From Pedobacter kyungheensis (lineage in GTDB: Bacteria > Bacteroidota > Bacteroidia > Sphingobacteriales > Sphingobacteriaceae), in assembly GCF_000812965.1 (NCBI RefSeq), contig NZ_JSYN01000031.1:1-64000 (forward strand): 64,000 nucleotides of DNA, written 5' to 3'. The notes under the pieces were generated by a model. The model ran no database searches. It was given only the letters and a program-made list of their open reading frames with translations, and was not told where the DNA came from. Each line of letters starts with the position of its first letter. Positions within the stretch are counted from its first letter, which is position 1. The translations under genes and the position numbers were made by a program. Below are positions 52,104 through 61,020 of this stretch, in pieces.

Positions 52104-52936
52104 ATTTTTAACCGCAAAGTACGCAAAGAGAAGGCGCAAAGGGCGCGGAATGTCATATTCGGGATCCCCATTGCCGTCATTCTGGCGCAGGCCAGAATCT
52201 CTTTTTTACCACCGAGCCCACAAAGAAAGGCACAGAGCGAACAGAGCAATTTTTAAAATATTCCGTGTTTTCCCTGCATCCGTGGCCAACGCAGATCGTC
52301 ATTCTGGCGCAGGCCAGAATCTCTTTTTTAACCACAGAGCCCGCAAAGAAAAGCACAGCGCGAACAGGGCAATTTTTAAAATATTCCGTGTTTTCCCTGC
52401 ATCCGTGGCCAAAGCAGATCGTCATTCTGGCGCAGGCCAGAATCTCTTTTTTAACCACAGAGCCCGCAAAGAAAAGCACTGAGCGAACAGAGCAATATTT
52501 AAAACATTCCGTGTTTTCCGTGCATCCGTGGCCAAAGCAGGCCGTCATTCTGGCGCAGGCCAGAATCTCTTTTTTTAACCACCGAGCACACAAAGAAAGA
52601 CACAAAGCACACAAACTAATAATCTCCGTGCTCTCTGTGTAAAACTCAGTGCCCTCTGTGGTAAAAGTTAACAACATTTTAACCACAAAGCTACTCCAAC
52701 CGTCATTCTGGCGCAGGCCAAAATCTTTTTTTTTTAACCACAGAGCCCACAGAGAAAAGCACTGAGCGAACAGAGCAATATTTAAAACATTCCGTGTTTT
52801 CCGTGCATCCGTGGCCAAACCAGGTCGTCATTCTGGCGCAGGCCAGAATCTCTTTTTTACCACCGAGCACACAAAGCACACAATCTAATCTCCGTGCTCT
52901 CTGTGTAAAACTCAGTGCCCTCTGTGGTAAAAGTTA
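52104..52936. repeat. Six-unit tandem repeat based on GTCATTCTGGCGCAGGCCAG
   Basis: The unit starts at 52176, 52298, 52421, 52544, 52702 and 52827 (steps 122, 123, 123, 158, 125). It has a palindrome ATTCTGGC..GCCAGAAT, then AACCACAGAGCCCGCAAAG, CATTCCGTGTTTTCC and GCATCCGTGGCCAAA. The fourth unit carries an extra ACCACCGAGC..CTCTGTGGT hairpin segment, and it recurs at the end. The DNA is open in several frames over 200 codons, but the products are only repeats. It occupies the 918-base gap between the MBL and YceI genes. Confidence 0.8.
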
Positions 52937-52948
52937 GCACAACTAAAA

Positions 52949-52973
52949 AAGCCCCGGCAAACTGCCAGGGCTT
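52949..52973 (-). terminator. Intrinsic terminator of the YceI gene
   Basis: AAGCCC..GGCA and its partner form a GC-rich stem (one mismatch) with T-run on the minus strand, 41 bases after the stop. Confidence 0.7.
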
Positions 52974-53013
52974 TTAGCTTTTCAAGCCCTCCCATTCAGT
53001 GGAGGGATGGGGA

Positions 53014-53601
53014 TTATTTTTTAGCTACTAATTTCACAGCTAATTCAAACTCATCGTTAATCGCTTTATCACCAATGCTATCGAAGAATGATTTAGAACC
53101 ATATTTGATATCATATTTAGTTCTGTCAACTACAATTTTACCAGCTAAAGCAGAAACAGTACCATCAGCATTAACCGTTACAGTTGCAGGGAAGCTTAGT
53201 GGTTTAGTAATACCTTTAATAGTTAAGTTACCTGATACAGTTACGTTAGCACCGCTACCCGCTACTTTAGTAATTACGAAAGTAGAAGTTGGGAATTTAG
53301 CCACACCGAAGAAATCGTCAGCTTTTAAGTGACCTTCTAATTTAGCGCTACCATCAGCATCTTTGATTGAGTTCATATCGATGGTGAAAGTACCACCAGT
53401 TACACTTTTACCATTAACAGCAAGTGAACCTGATTGTAAAGCGATTGTTCCGTTGTGAGAACCGGTTACTTTTTTACCAACCCAAGTAATGGTCGATTTT
53501 GCTGCATCTACAGTATAAGTAACTGGTTTAGCAGGGTTTTTAAAAGCTGATAAAGCAACAACTGCTACTAATAAAAAGATTGAAGAGATTTTTAATTTCA
53601 T
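53014..53601 (-). CDS. YceI-family periplasmic lipid-binding protein
   Basis: A 195-residue protein: signal peptide 1-20ish (MKLKISSIFLLVAVVALSAF), then the YceI beta-barrel: YTVDAAKSTITWVGKKVTGS, GTFTIDMNSIKDADGS, LKADDFFGVAKFPTSTFVI, and VDRTKYDIKYGSKSF at the C terminus. YceI proteins bind isoprenoid or polyprenyl chains in the periplasm. The start is the ATG at the signal peptide; the longer frame begins in the leader. Confidence 0.9.
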   Translation of the reverse strand: MKLKISSIFLLVAVVALSAFKNPAKPVTYTVDAAKSTITWVGKKVTGSHNGTIALQSGSLAVNGKSVTGGTFTIDMNSIKDADGSAKLEGHLKADDFFGVAKFPTSTFVITKVAGSGANVTVSGNLTIKGITKPLSFPATVTVNADGTVSALAGKIVVDRTKYDIKYGSKSFFDSIGDKAINDEFELAVKLVAKK

Positions 53602-53623
53602 TTTCTGGTTTTTTAATTTGATA

Positions 53624-53631
53624 CAAATATA
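53624..53631 (-). promoter_or_regulatory. -7 element of the YceI gene
   Basis: TATATTTG on the minus strand, 23 bases before the ATG, matches TAnnTTTG. A -33 box is not clear. Confidence 0.5.
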
Positions 53632-53834
53632 GATCAAGCTTTTAGCTGTTGTTATTGACCTATGTTAAGTTTTTCAAAAATAATCGGTTTTATTTAAAAT
53701 CATTCTATTGACTGCAGATTTATAATAAAGGTTTAATTTGTTTACTTTTTAATGTGAATTAAATATTTATTCGACTTAATCATACCAGGAACATTAATTT
53801 TATGGAATAACACTATCTTTCACATCTTAAAGAC

Positions 53835-54413
53835 ATGAAAAAAATAACGATTCTCCTCATGTTGGCTACCATGTTTAATCTGGCAGCTTCGGCCCAAAAC
53901 ATTTCAAGTAAAGAAAAACAATTTTTGACCTGGTTTTTCACCAAAAAACTTCAAATCAAAGACAAAGAGATATTTTATGTTGACAAAAACTCAGAAGGTA
54001 TTGTTCAGGAACTAAAGAAATCTCTAGATAAAGATACTTTAAAGGGCTATAAGTATAACCATCTGATAAATGAACTAATCTACACTAAAAACGAGAAAAA
54101 AGCTGTACTTCGTGCAATTGAGAAAATAAAAACGCAAACACTTCCAGATCATATCCTACCTTTTGCGAAAGCCATTACCAATGATAGCTTAAGCCAGATT
54201 TTTAATGGTAAAGGCTGGGATAACGCCTATAAAAAAGGACTTCATGGGTATTATCAATTCCACAAACCTATTTTTTTCAGAAATGGCACTTTTTGCATTT
54301 TTCAATATGGTTACAGATGTGGCAATTTATGCGGTGAGGGAAACACCTGTATTTATAAAAAAACGGATAAAGGTTGGGAAGAATTTATCCAGTTTGAAAA
54401 TTGGGTAAGTTAA
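53835..54413 (+). CDS. Hypothetical secreted protein with Cys-rich end
   Basis: A 192-residue protein with signal peptide 1-20 (ending ASA) that I do not recognise. The middle is helical and Lys-rich (KEKQFLTWFFTKKLQIKD). The C-terminal part has a beta-rich, Cys-rich motif FCIFQYGYRCGNLCGEGNTC, which could form two disulfides in the periplasm or bind metal. It stands alone between divergent repeats and the VOC gene. Confidence 0.65.
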   Translation: MKKITILLMLATMFNLAASAQNISSKEKQFLTWFFTKKLQIKDKEIFYVDKNSEGIVQELKKSLDKDTLKGYKYNHLINELIYTKNEKKAVLRAIEKIKTQTLPDHILPFAKAITNDSLSQIFNGKGWDNAYKKGLHGYYQFHKPIFFRNGTFCIFQYGYRCGNLCGEGNTCIYKKTDKGWEEFIQFENWVS

Positions 54414-54518
54414 CCCAGTCCATCCTTAGTCACTTTTAGCTATATTTATCTTTGCACCGACATCAATTGCAGGAGGCAAACTATACAGCAATAAACACAT
54501 TTAATAAGAAGTAAAGAG

Positions 54519-54881
54519 ATGAACCACAAAGCAACATCCATCCGCCCCTTTATTGGTGCAAAAGATTTTGAAATATCAAGAAGCTTTTACCGCGACCTGG
54601 GTTTCGAAGAAACTACGCTGGGTCCACAAATGTCTGTCTTTAAAACTGGTAACCTGGCTTTTTACCTCCAGAACGCTTATGTAAAAGACTGGATCGATAA
54701 CACCATGATTTTTATGGAGGTTGACGATGCAGACCGTTATTATACCGAATTGCTTGCCCTCGATTTACCCGGCAAATATAAAAACGTAAAACTTACACCT
54801 GTCCGTCACGAAGATTGGGGCAGTGAGTGTTTCCTTCACGATCCATCGGGAATTTTATGGCACTTCGGGGCGTTTAAGTAG
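54519..54881 (+). CDS. VOC / glyoxalase-like protein
   Basis: A 120-residue single-domain VOC-superfamily protein: IGAKDFEISRSFYRDLGFE at the start, VFKTGNLAFYLQN, and the end HDPSGILWHFG. The metal-site pattern is partly kept (His in SIRPFIGAKD is not clear; Glu and His of the last strand are present). It may detoxify aldehydes or bind an antibiotic. Its stop is 14 bases from the IS256 remnant. Confidence 0.8.
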   Translation: MNHKATSIRPFIGAKDFEISRSFYRDLGFEETTLGPQMSVFKTGNLAFYLQNAYVKDWIDNTMIFMEVDDADRYYTELLALDLPGKYKNVKLTPVRHEDWGSECFLHDPSGILWHFGAFK

Positions 54882-54895
54882 AAAACGAACAGTGC

Positions 54896-55012
54896 TCAGT
54901 GCGCCAATACCCCATCTTTGCCCTCAAGTGGTTTACCTGAACGTAACTGCTCTAAGGCTGAAGCTTCAAATTCTTTATAATTGAAACGATTCTCTTCTTG
55001 TTGATCTGACAT
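54896..55012 (-). pseudogene. N-terminal stump of an IS256-family transposase
   Basis: A 38-codon minus-strand frame gives MSDQQEENRFNYKEFEASAL, EQLRSGKPLEGKDGVLAH, then a stop. The end matches the conserved N-terminal IS256/MULE segment (L.SGK.L.GKDG.L.PL) and breaks off where PLIK would follow. Immediately upstream, TTTTGACACAGTTTATTG resembles an IS256-type inverted-repeat end. So an IS end plus the first 37 codons remain, and the rest is deleted. Confidence 0.72.
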
Positions 55013-55069
55013 AATTCCTGTGTTTAAAGTTATTAATTTTCCTTTTGACACAGTTTATTGAATAGACCC
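55013..55069 (-). mobile_element. Left end (TIR region) of the IS256-type remnant
   Basis: The minus strand reads GGGTCTATTCAATAAACTGT, then GTCAAAAGG, directly before the transposase stump. GTGTCA with an adjacent CTATTCA is typical of IS256-family termini. The matching right end is not found. Confidence 0.6.
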
Positions 55070-55072
55070 AAC

Positions 55073-55346
55073 TAAAACCAGCACCTGCAAGCATAAACCT
55101 AGCACCTGCAAGCATAAACCTAGCACCTGCAAGCATAAAACCAACACCTGCAAGCATAAACCTAGCACCTGCAAGCATAAAACTAGCACCTGCAAGCATA
55201 AAACTAGTACCTGCAAGCATAAACCTAGCACCTGCAAGCATAAACCTAGCACCTGCAAGCATAAAACCAGCATCTGCAAGCATAAAACCAGCACCTGCAA
55301 GCATAAAACCAGTACCTGCAAGCATAAAACTAACACCTGCAAGCAC
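55073..55346. repeat. Minisatellite of 13 x 21 bp
   Basis: Thirteen units of CACCTGCAAGCATAAA plus CC(T/A)(A)G follow at exactly 21-base steps, with a few substitutions (CTAG, CCAG, CCAA, TTAC in the last bases). Because 21 is a multiple of three, all frames stay open, giving false proteins of MLAGA(R/G)F and VLVLCLQ repeats. The array begins beside the IS256 end, suggesting it grew after insertion or excision. Confidence 0.8.
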
Positions 55347-55374
55347 TGCACAAAGCACTTTAAGCAAATCTTGT

Positions 55375-55391
55375 CCCCCTTTTGAAGGGGG
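55375..55391. repeat. CCCCC(TTTTGAA)GGGGG palindrome
   Basis: CCCCCTTTTGAAGGGGG with further GGCAGGGGGATG after it is a dispersed intergenic element. It lies between the minisatellite and the next gene. Confidence 0.5.
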
Positions 55392-55490
55392 CAGGGGGAT
55401 GACCTAACCACTATCTCCCAACTATCATGCATTAACTACACAGCCTATTACATTAAACCCTATATTTAAACCAAATCAATAACGCTAGAA

Positions 55491-55946
55491 ATGAAGAATA
55501 AAATTTATGCCGCACTGTGTTTAACCACTTTGCTTTTTACCGCCACTAGCTGTAATGTTAACAGTAGCTACATCAACCGCGAAGAAGATAAAAAAGACGC
55601 AGAGAAAGTGGCTGATCAGTTTTACGAATTGCTTCAGAAAAAGGACTTTCAAAAAGTAGATCCACTATTGAGCACAAAATTCAAAGCTGCAACCAGCGCC
55701 GAAAAATTAAACGATTATTTAAACGGAGCCTTAAATAAGTTAGGCGAAATTAAAAGCGAAAAGCTCGATCACTGGGAATCGAAGGTGGTAAAAGGTACCA
55801 ATCCATCTGCAAATTACGTGCTTTACTACGTGGTAGAAAGAACAAAATACCAATCAAAAGAAACGGTTACATTAACTGCAGAAAACGACCAGATCAAAAT
55901 ACAAGGCTACAACGTAAATTCGGATGGCTTGCTGCTAGATAAATAA
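55491..55946 (+). CDS. DUF4019/DUF3887-like lipoprotein
   Basis: A 151-residue lipoprotein: signal peptide with lipobox ATSC (Cys21) and then a helical-plus-beta domain with KVADQFYELLQKKDFQKVDP, YDLSTKFKAATSAEKLNDYL-like helices and ETVTLTAEN. This resembles the small NTF2-like DUF4019/DUF3887 lipoproteins of Bacteroidota. Ligand unknown. Confidence 0.65.
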   Translation: MKNKIYAALCLTTLLFTATSCNVNSSYINREEDKKDAEKVADQFYELLQKKDFQKVDPLLSTKFKAATSAEKLNDYLNGALNKLGEIKSEKLDHWESKVVKGTNPSANYVLYYVVERTKYQSKETVTLTAENDQIKIQGYNVNSDGLLLDK

Positions 55947-55969
55947 CATTCCTGTTTTACAGGCATAAA

Positions 55970-56008
55970 AAAAAGCAGGTTTTATGAAGTAAATCCATAA
56001 AACCTGCT
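55970..56008 (-). terminator. Terminator of gcvP
   Basis: AGCAGGTTTTATG and CATAAAACCTGCT form a perfect 13-bp stem. On the minus strand a T-run follows directly, so it stops gcvP transcripts. On the plus strand no T-run follows. Confidence 0.8.
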
Positions 56009-56126
56009 AACATATCTAATGAGATTGCCTGCCTTGTAGCAGACAGGCTTCATCGCCTGAAAAACCTCCCCGCAATAACGGGCAATTGTTTTTGGCTATG
56101 GCAAGGAAAACCCTAAACCCTAAACC

Positions 56127-59003
56127 TTAAGGCACAATCTCTTCCAAATAGCTCTCAACCGGCGGACAAGCACAGATTAATGATCTATCGCCATGGCTAT
56201 CGTTAACACGACCAACCGAAGGCCAGAACTTACGCTCTAACACATAAGGCAGCGGGAACGCAGCAGTTTGACGGCTATAAGCATGCTCCCACTCATTTGC
56301 AGTAATTACCGAAACCGTGTGAGGTGCATTTTTAAGCGGGTTATCTGTTTTATCTAAAGTACCGTTTTCTACCTGGGTAATTTCATTTCTGATAGCAATT
56401 AAGGCATCACAGAAACGGTCTAACTCATGTTTAGGTTCCGATTCTGTAGGCTCAACCATTAAAGTACCCGCAACCGGGAACGAAACCGTTGGTGCATGGA
56501 AACCATAATCCATTAAACGTTTGGCAATATCAGTTACTTCGATACCGAAAGCTTTGAAAGCACGGCAATCTAAAATCATTTCGTGTGCACAACGACCCTG
56601 AGCACCTGAATAAAGTACCGGGAAGTGTTGCTCTAAACGCGCTTTCATGTAGTTGGCGTTTAAAATCGCATATTTAGTTGCATTGGTTAAACCTTCAGCA
56701 CCCATCATGGCAATATAAGCATGAGAAATGATCAGAATCGATGCTGATCCCCAAGGTGCAGATGAAACCGCAGAAATAGATTTTCCTTTATCGATATCCA
56801 CTACAGCGTGACCAGGAAGGTAAGGAATCAGGTGTTTAGCCACACCAATTGGGCCCATACCAGGACCTCCACCACCGTGAGGGATACAGAAAGTTTTATG
56901 TAAGTTTAAGTGACAAACATCGGCACCAATATTAGCCGGGCTGGTTAAACCAACCTGAGCGTTCATATTTGCACCATCCATGTAAACCTGTCCGCCGTTA
57001 GCGTGAATGGTTTCGCAGATTTCGATGATACTTTCTTCAAACACCCCGTGCGTTGATGGATAAGTTACCATTAAACACGAAAGGTTATCTTTATGCAGTT
57101 CTGCTTTAGCTTTTAAATCTTCTACATCGATGTTACCGTTTTCTAACGATTTAACCACCACAATCTTCATATCGGCCATCGCCGCAGAAGCAGGGTTGGT
57201 ACCGTGTGCCGAAGCCGGGATTAAAGCCACATTACGGTGGAAATCGCCTCTATCATGGTGATAAGCGCGGATAACCATTAAACCGGCATACTCGCCTTGC
57301 GCACCTGCATTAGGTTGCAAACTCATGGCAGCAAAACCGGTAATTTCGCTTAACCATTTATCCAGTTCATTGAAAACTGAATAATAACCCAATACCTGAT
57401 CTGCCGGGGCAAAAGGGTGAATGCGACCAAAGTGAGACCAGGTAACCGGAATCATTTCGGCAGTTGCATTTAATTTCATGGTACAGCTACCCAAAGCAAT
57501 CATCGAGTGGCAAAGCGATAAATCTTTTGCCTCTAAAGATTTAATGTAACGCAACATCTCGTGCTCTGAGTGGTGTGCGTTAAAGATAGGGTGTGTTAAA
57601 TAAGCCGAAGTACGTTGTAAAGCTTCAGGGATTACTGTTTCTACATTTTCAACCACTTCTACCTGATCGCCTGCAAAGCCTTTAGCCCTTGCAAAGATTT
57701 TGGCAATTAAAGTAATATCTTCAAAAGTAGTCGTTTCATCAACCGAAATGGTAACTGTGTTACCTACATAGTTCAGGTTGATTTCGTTATCCAGGCAGTA
57801 AGCATGAATACCACCTTTTAAATCGCCTAAATCAAAACGAATCGTATCGAAATAAGCTGAATTTAACTGCTCGTAACCTAAATTTTTCAAGGTAGTAGCC
57901 AAACTGATCGCTAAACCATGTGTACGCTCAGCAATGGCTTTTAAGCCTTTCGGACCGTGATATGCAGCATAGAAACCAGCCATAATTGCCAGTAATGCCT
58001 GTGCAGTACAAATATTTGAAGTTGCTTTATCTCTGCGGATGTGTTGCTCGCGGGTTTGCAAAGCCATACGCAAAGCGTAATCGCCATGGCTATCGATGGT
58101 TACACCAATAATACGGCCCGGGATTGAACGTTTATATTCTTCTTTAGTAGCAAAAAATGCAGCATGCGGACCACCAAAACCCATCGGAATACCGAAACGT
58201 TGTGTAGTACCTACCACAATATCAGCACCCCACTCGCCCGGAGGCGTTAATAAGGTTAAGCTTAAAATATCGGCAGCAACCGTTAATTTAATATTTAAGT
58301 TATGTAATTCAGCAGCAAAGTTTTTGTAATCGAAAACCTCACCGTTACCAGCAGGATACTGCACAATAGCACCAAAGAAATCTTCGGTAGCTACGAAATC
58401 CAAATGACTGCCAATTACCAGCTCAATGCCATAAGGATTGGCACGTGTTTTTAAAATATCGATGGTTTGGGCAAAAAGCAATTCAGAAACAAAAAATTTC
58501 TTAGCCGCCTGATTTTTACGCGTACTGTACTGCATAAACATTGCTTCAGCTGCAGCTGTACCTTCATCTAATAACGATGCATTGGCAATTTCCATTCCGG
58601 TTAAATCGATAACCATGGTTTGGAAATTTAATAAAGCCTGTAAACGGCCCTGTGCAATCTCTGCCTGATATGGCGTATATTGGGTATACCATCCTGGGTT
58701 TTCGAATACGTTACGTAAAATTACACCCGGAGTAATGGTATCATAATAACCTTGACCGATAAAGCTTTTGAAAACTTTATTCAACAATGAAGTTTGTTTT
58801 AAAGCACCAAGATATTCAGTTTCTGACTTTGCTGCCGGCAAATTTAACGGTTGTTTTAACCTAATTGCCGTCGGAACAGTTTGTTCAATCAGCTCATCAA
58901 TAGAATTAACGCCAACAGTGTGCAACATTTCGGCTGTATCAGCCTCATTAGGAGCAATATGGCGATTTTGAAAATCTTCCTTGTAATGGATATTTAAGCT
59001 CAT
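56127..59003 (-). CDS. gcvP: Glycine dehydrogenase (aminomethyl-transferring), fused P-protein
   Basis: A 958-residue fused (P1+P2) GcvP. The first half holds QTREQHIRRDKATSNICTAQ and the second half the PLP site CHLNLHKTFCIPHGGGGPG with the Lys. Length agrees with the single-chain form. It decarboxylates glycine and loads the lipoyl arm of GcvH. No gcvT or gcvH is adjacent. The leader has a TACCTTTG element. Confidence 0.96.
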   Translation of the reverse strand: MSLNIHYKEDFQNRHIAPNEADTAEMLHTVGVNSIDELIEQTVPTAIRLKQPLNLPAAKSETEYLGALKQTSLLNKVFKSFIGQGYYDTITPGVILRNVFENPGWYTQYTPYQAEIAQGRLQALLNFQTMVIDLTGMEIANASLLDEGTAAAEAMFMQYSTRKNQAAKKFFVSELLFAQTIDILKTRANPYGIELVIGSHLDFVATEDFFGAIVQYPAGNGEVFDYKNFAAELHNLNIKLTVAADILSLTLLTPPGEWGADIVVGTTQRFGIPMGFGGPHAAFFATKEEYKRSIPGRIIGVTIDSHGDYALRMALQTREQHIRRDKATSNICTAQALLAIMAGFYAAYHGPKGLKAIAERTHGLAISLATTLKNLGYEQLNSAYFDTIRFDLGDLKGGIHAYCLDNEINLNYVGNTVTISVDETTTFEDITLIAKIFARAKGFAGDQVEVVENVETVIPEALQRTSAYLTHPIFNAHHSEHEMLRYIKSLEAKDLSLCHSMIALGSCTMKLNATAEMIPVTWSHFGRIHPFAPADQVLGYYSVFNELDKWLSEITGFAAMSLQPNAGAQGEYAGLMVIRAYHHDRGDFHRNVALIPASAHGTNPASAAMADMKIVVVKSLENGNIDVEDLKAKAELHKDNLSCLMVTYPSTHGVFEESIIEICETIHANGGQVYMDGANMNAQVGLTSPANIGADVCHLNLHKTFCIPHGGGGPGMGPIGVAKHLIPYLPGHAVVDIDKGKSISAVSSAPWGSASILIISHAYIAMMGAEGLTNATKYAILNANYMKARLEQHFPVLYSGAQGRCAHEMILDCRAFKAFGIEVTDIAKRLMDYGFHAPTVSFPVAGTLMVEPTESEPKHELDRFCDALIAIRNEITQVENGTLDKTDNPLKNAPHTVSVITANEWEHAYSRQTAAFPLPYVLERKFWPSVGRVNDSHGDRSLICACPPVESYLEEIVP

Positions 59004-59028
59004 GCGGTATGAATAATAAATTTGCGTG

Positions 59029-59036
59029 CAAAGGTA
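59029..59036 (-). promoter_or_regulatory. -7 element of gcvP
   Basis: TACCTTTG on the minus strand, 26 bases before the start. The -33 is not clear. Confidence 0.5.
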
Positions 59037-59238
59037 ACAAAAACGCAGCTTTATTTCGCTATATATCAGTGTAAAAAAGGCATCTTATTCAAGTTAAAAG
59101 CTACAAAAACAGTAGATTTTATGCATGAGCCAAAAGACAAACGTTTGTCCTTTTTAAGCAAATGGGATATTAGTTTGGAAAGCACGGGCAGTACTGAAAT
59201 TTAAATTTGTTCCCGTTATCCGCTGCAATCTTTTACCT

Positions 59239-59289
59239 AAACCTTATAGGTGCTAACTTTCAACAGTAACATTTAAACCTATAAGGTTT
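59239..59289. repeat. AAACCTnnnAGGTTT inverted pair (TAT/ATA form)
   Basis: AAACCTTATAGGT (59239-59251) and ACCTATAAGGTTT (59277-59289) are exact reverse complements over 13 bases with a 25-base centre. The layout copies the one at 47601-47651 with a different core triplet. Confidence 0.6.
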
Positions 59290-59371
59290 GTAAAAGGATT
59301 TCCGCTGCTACCGGGTTTAAAAACGAAGCAACAGCAAGAAACCATGATTGCAGAGTTACTTTATCAGTCCG

Positions 59372-60376
59372 CTATTTTTCGCGATAGAAATAAATTCTAT
59401 TCCCAATATATCCTAAATTGTTACGGTGCACAGATTTCAGATCTTCAACCAGCTGATTGGTTTCTTTAATATCGCCAAAGTGTATCACCGGTCTTATATA
59501 TTTTCGTAAAACATCGTCAAAAACCATCGATACCACTGCACGTAGTTCGGAGTTTTGGTTTGGCAGCTTGTCGCTGTAAAAAGTTTCTTCACAAGCATCA
59601 AATGGGGTAATCAACTTCACACGAGCCCATTCCCCACCATAATCTACATAGCCGGGGTTATTTATTGATTGTTCCGGCCAGGATCCATCGTTAAACAAAT
59701 AGTTTTTAAACAGTACAAAGGCAACTTTAATTTCAATTAATCTTCCACTGAAAATTCCATTTGTAAAACTTTTTTTTGCTATAAAAAAACTATCCAGCTC
59801 TTTATTTAAACTATTCTGAATGGTTCTCTTAAACATCCCTCCTCTGCCAACATTAAATTCGATATAATTAACCTTGGCTAAGCTGTCTTTTGAAATTTTT
59901 CCAGCTTTGATTTTGGCTTTAATTACATCATTGAGGTCTTTTGAAAATTTCTCATACCCTTCTCTAGGCCGCGGGGGATCTGCCATAGAAATAAATTCAT
60001 AAACCGTGTCTGGATGGAAATACTTAACATAAACCAAAGCACTATCTAAGTAATCATCAAAGAAAACACCTCCCTCTAATCTAAGCGATTTTTGTCCTTT
60101 TAAAGACTTATTCAGTTGAATATTGAGCAAGGCTATTTTAGTTTCCGGTAACATTTGGTTAATGTCACTTATCAGCTCATATCTATTAATGTTTTTATTC
60201 GATTGTATCTTAAAAGAGCTCTCTAAATTCCTGACATTAGTACCAGCCAAACATTTTTCGAGTAAATTTTTAACTTTCACCAAAGTAGGATCAAGCCGGT
60301 TATCATCATAAAAGGATTGTCCAAAAGCTGAATATAATATTCCGGACAACAATAATAGCAGAATGGCTTTTTTCAT
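59372..60376 (-). CDS. Hypothetical secreted protein, weakly TonB-C-like
   Basis: A 334-residue protein with signal peptide 1-19 (ending AFG). The part from about residue 130 (ADPPRPREGYEKFSKDLND, then VNYIEFNVGRGG, SLNKELDSFF and VAFVLFKNY) resembles the PxPxGG..F..YL plan of TonB C-terminal domains, but diverges strongly. This is my pattern match only. No TonB partner genes are adjacent. Confidence 0.45.
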   Translation of the reverse strand: MKKAILLLLLSGILYSAFGQSFYDDNRLDPTLVKVKNLLEKCLAGTNVRNLESSFKIQSNKNINRYELISDINQMLPETKIALLNIQLNKSLKGQKSLRLEGGVFFDDYLDSALVYVKYFHPDTVYEFISMADPPRPREGYEKFSKDLNDVIKAKIKAGKISKDSLAKVNYIEFNVGRGGMFKRTIQNSLNKELDSFFIAKKSFTNGIFSGRLIEIKVAFVLFKNYLFNDGSWPEQSINNPGYVDYGGEWARVKLITPFDACEETFYSDKLPNQNSELRAVVSMVFDDVLRKYIRPVIHFGDIKETNQLVEDLKSVHRNNLGYIGNRIYFYREK

Positions 60377-60443
60377 CTCATTGAGCCAGATTATTATACA
60401 GTACTTACTTGGATTATTCTTGCTTTAAGCTTTAGTCTTTCCC

Positions 60444-61007
60444 CTACTGTTGCACTTTCCAGCCTTCATCTTTACTCAGTTTTAGTTTATAGGTCTTGGT
60501 AATGAAGTTGCTGTTCTTATTTGCGTCTTTATCAAAAGGCTCAAAATCGGTAGTTACCATTTTTAAAGATACCGTAACCTTGGCCGTGCTCGAGTTTACC
60601 TGCGAGAAATCGACCGGTTTCTCATCTGCCAATACATATTCTACCACTTTAACAGTAGCTTTATCGCGGTCTTGTTTCAATACCAGCGGACTTGCTTTGT
60701 CGGTTAGCGTAATCTGGTAAACAAAGCTGCTATCCTTTGAAAGGAATTTCTTTTTGGCTGTTTTTAAATCGAGTGTTACCAGCCCTTTGCTGGCCAGCGT
60801 TTTATATTTTCCCAGCTCAAACATATCGTTGGTGCTGTTGAACTTGATTTCACCAAAGTTAAAGCGTGTGGTTTTATACTCGGGATTTGCTTTCAGGTAA
60901 TCGGTAATTACTTCGCCTGCTTCTTCCTGATTTATGGTGGTTTTGGTTTTACAAGCCGTAAAGCCAACAATAAGGAATGATAAAATATAAATAGTAAGTT
61001 TTTTCAT
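60444..61007 (-). CDS. Hypothetical lipoprotein
   Basis: A 187-residue lipoprotein. The start is the ATG of MKKLTIYILSFLIVGFTAC, with lipobox GFTAC (Cys19); the longer frame is leader. It then has TTINQEEAGEVITDYLKANP and a Thr/Lys-rich beta region. I do not recognise a family; its neighbour is the secreted unknown downstream. Confidence 0.65.
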   Translation of the reverse strand: MKKLTIYILSFLIVGFTACKTKTTINQEEAGEVITDYLKANPEYKTTRFNFGEIKFNSTNDMFELGKYKTLASKGLVTLDLKTAKKKFLSKDSSFVYQITLTDKASPLVLKQDRDKATVKVVEYVLADEKPVDFSQVNSSTAKVTVSLKMVTTDFEPFDKDANKNSNFITKTYKLKLSKDEGWKVQQ

Positions 61008-61020
61008 AGTAAACGCGTTA

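Larger units (their letters stand above)
59004..59371. other. gcvP upstream region
   Basis: This 368-base gap holds the gcvP -7 element (59029-59036), a 25-codon-sized plus frame with no protein-like features, and the AAACCTTATAGGT / ACCTATAAGGTTT inverted pair. No other gene is supported. Confidence 0.5.

Noticed and set aside
52177..52818. Long minus-strand frame (213 codons) and a plus-strand frame (125 codons) in the repeat array
   Set aside because: Both are translations of the ~123-bp tandem unit, with the same peptide recurring every ~41 residues and no protein-like start.
55073..55346. Possible CRISPR array
   Set aside because: Units are 21 bp directly joined, without unique spacers, and no cas gene is near.
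54975..55432. Minus-strand frames with MLAGAGF or VLCLQVL repeats
   Set aside because: The 21-bp unit keeps all frames open; the peptide is just the minisatellite.
59022..59204. Plus-strand frame of 60 codons upstream of gcvP
   Set aside because: It starts inside the gcvP -7 element and has no protein-like features.
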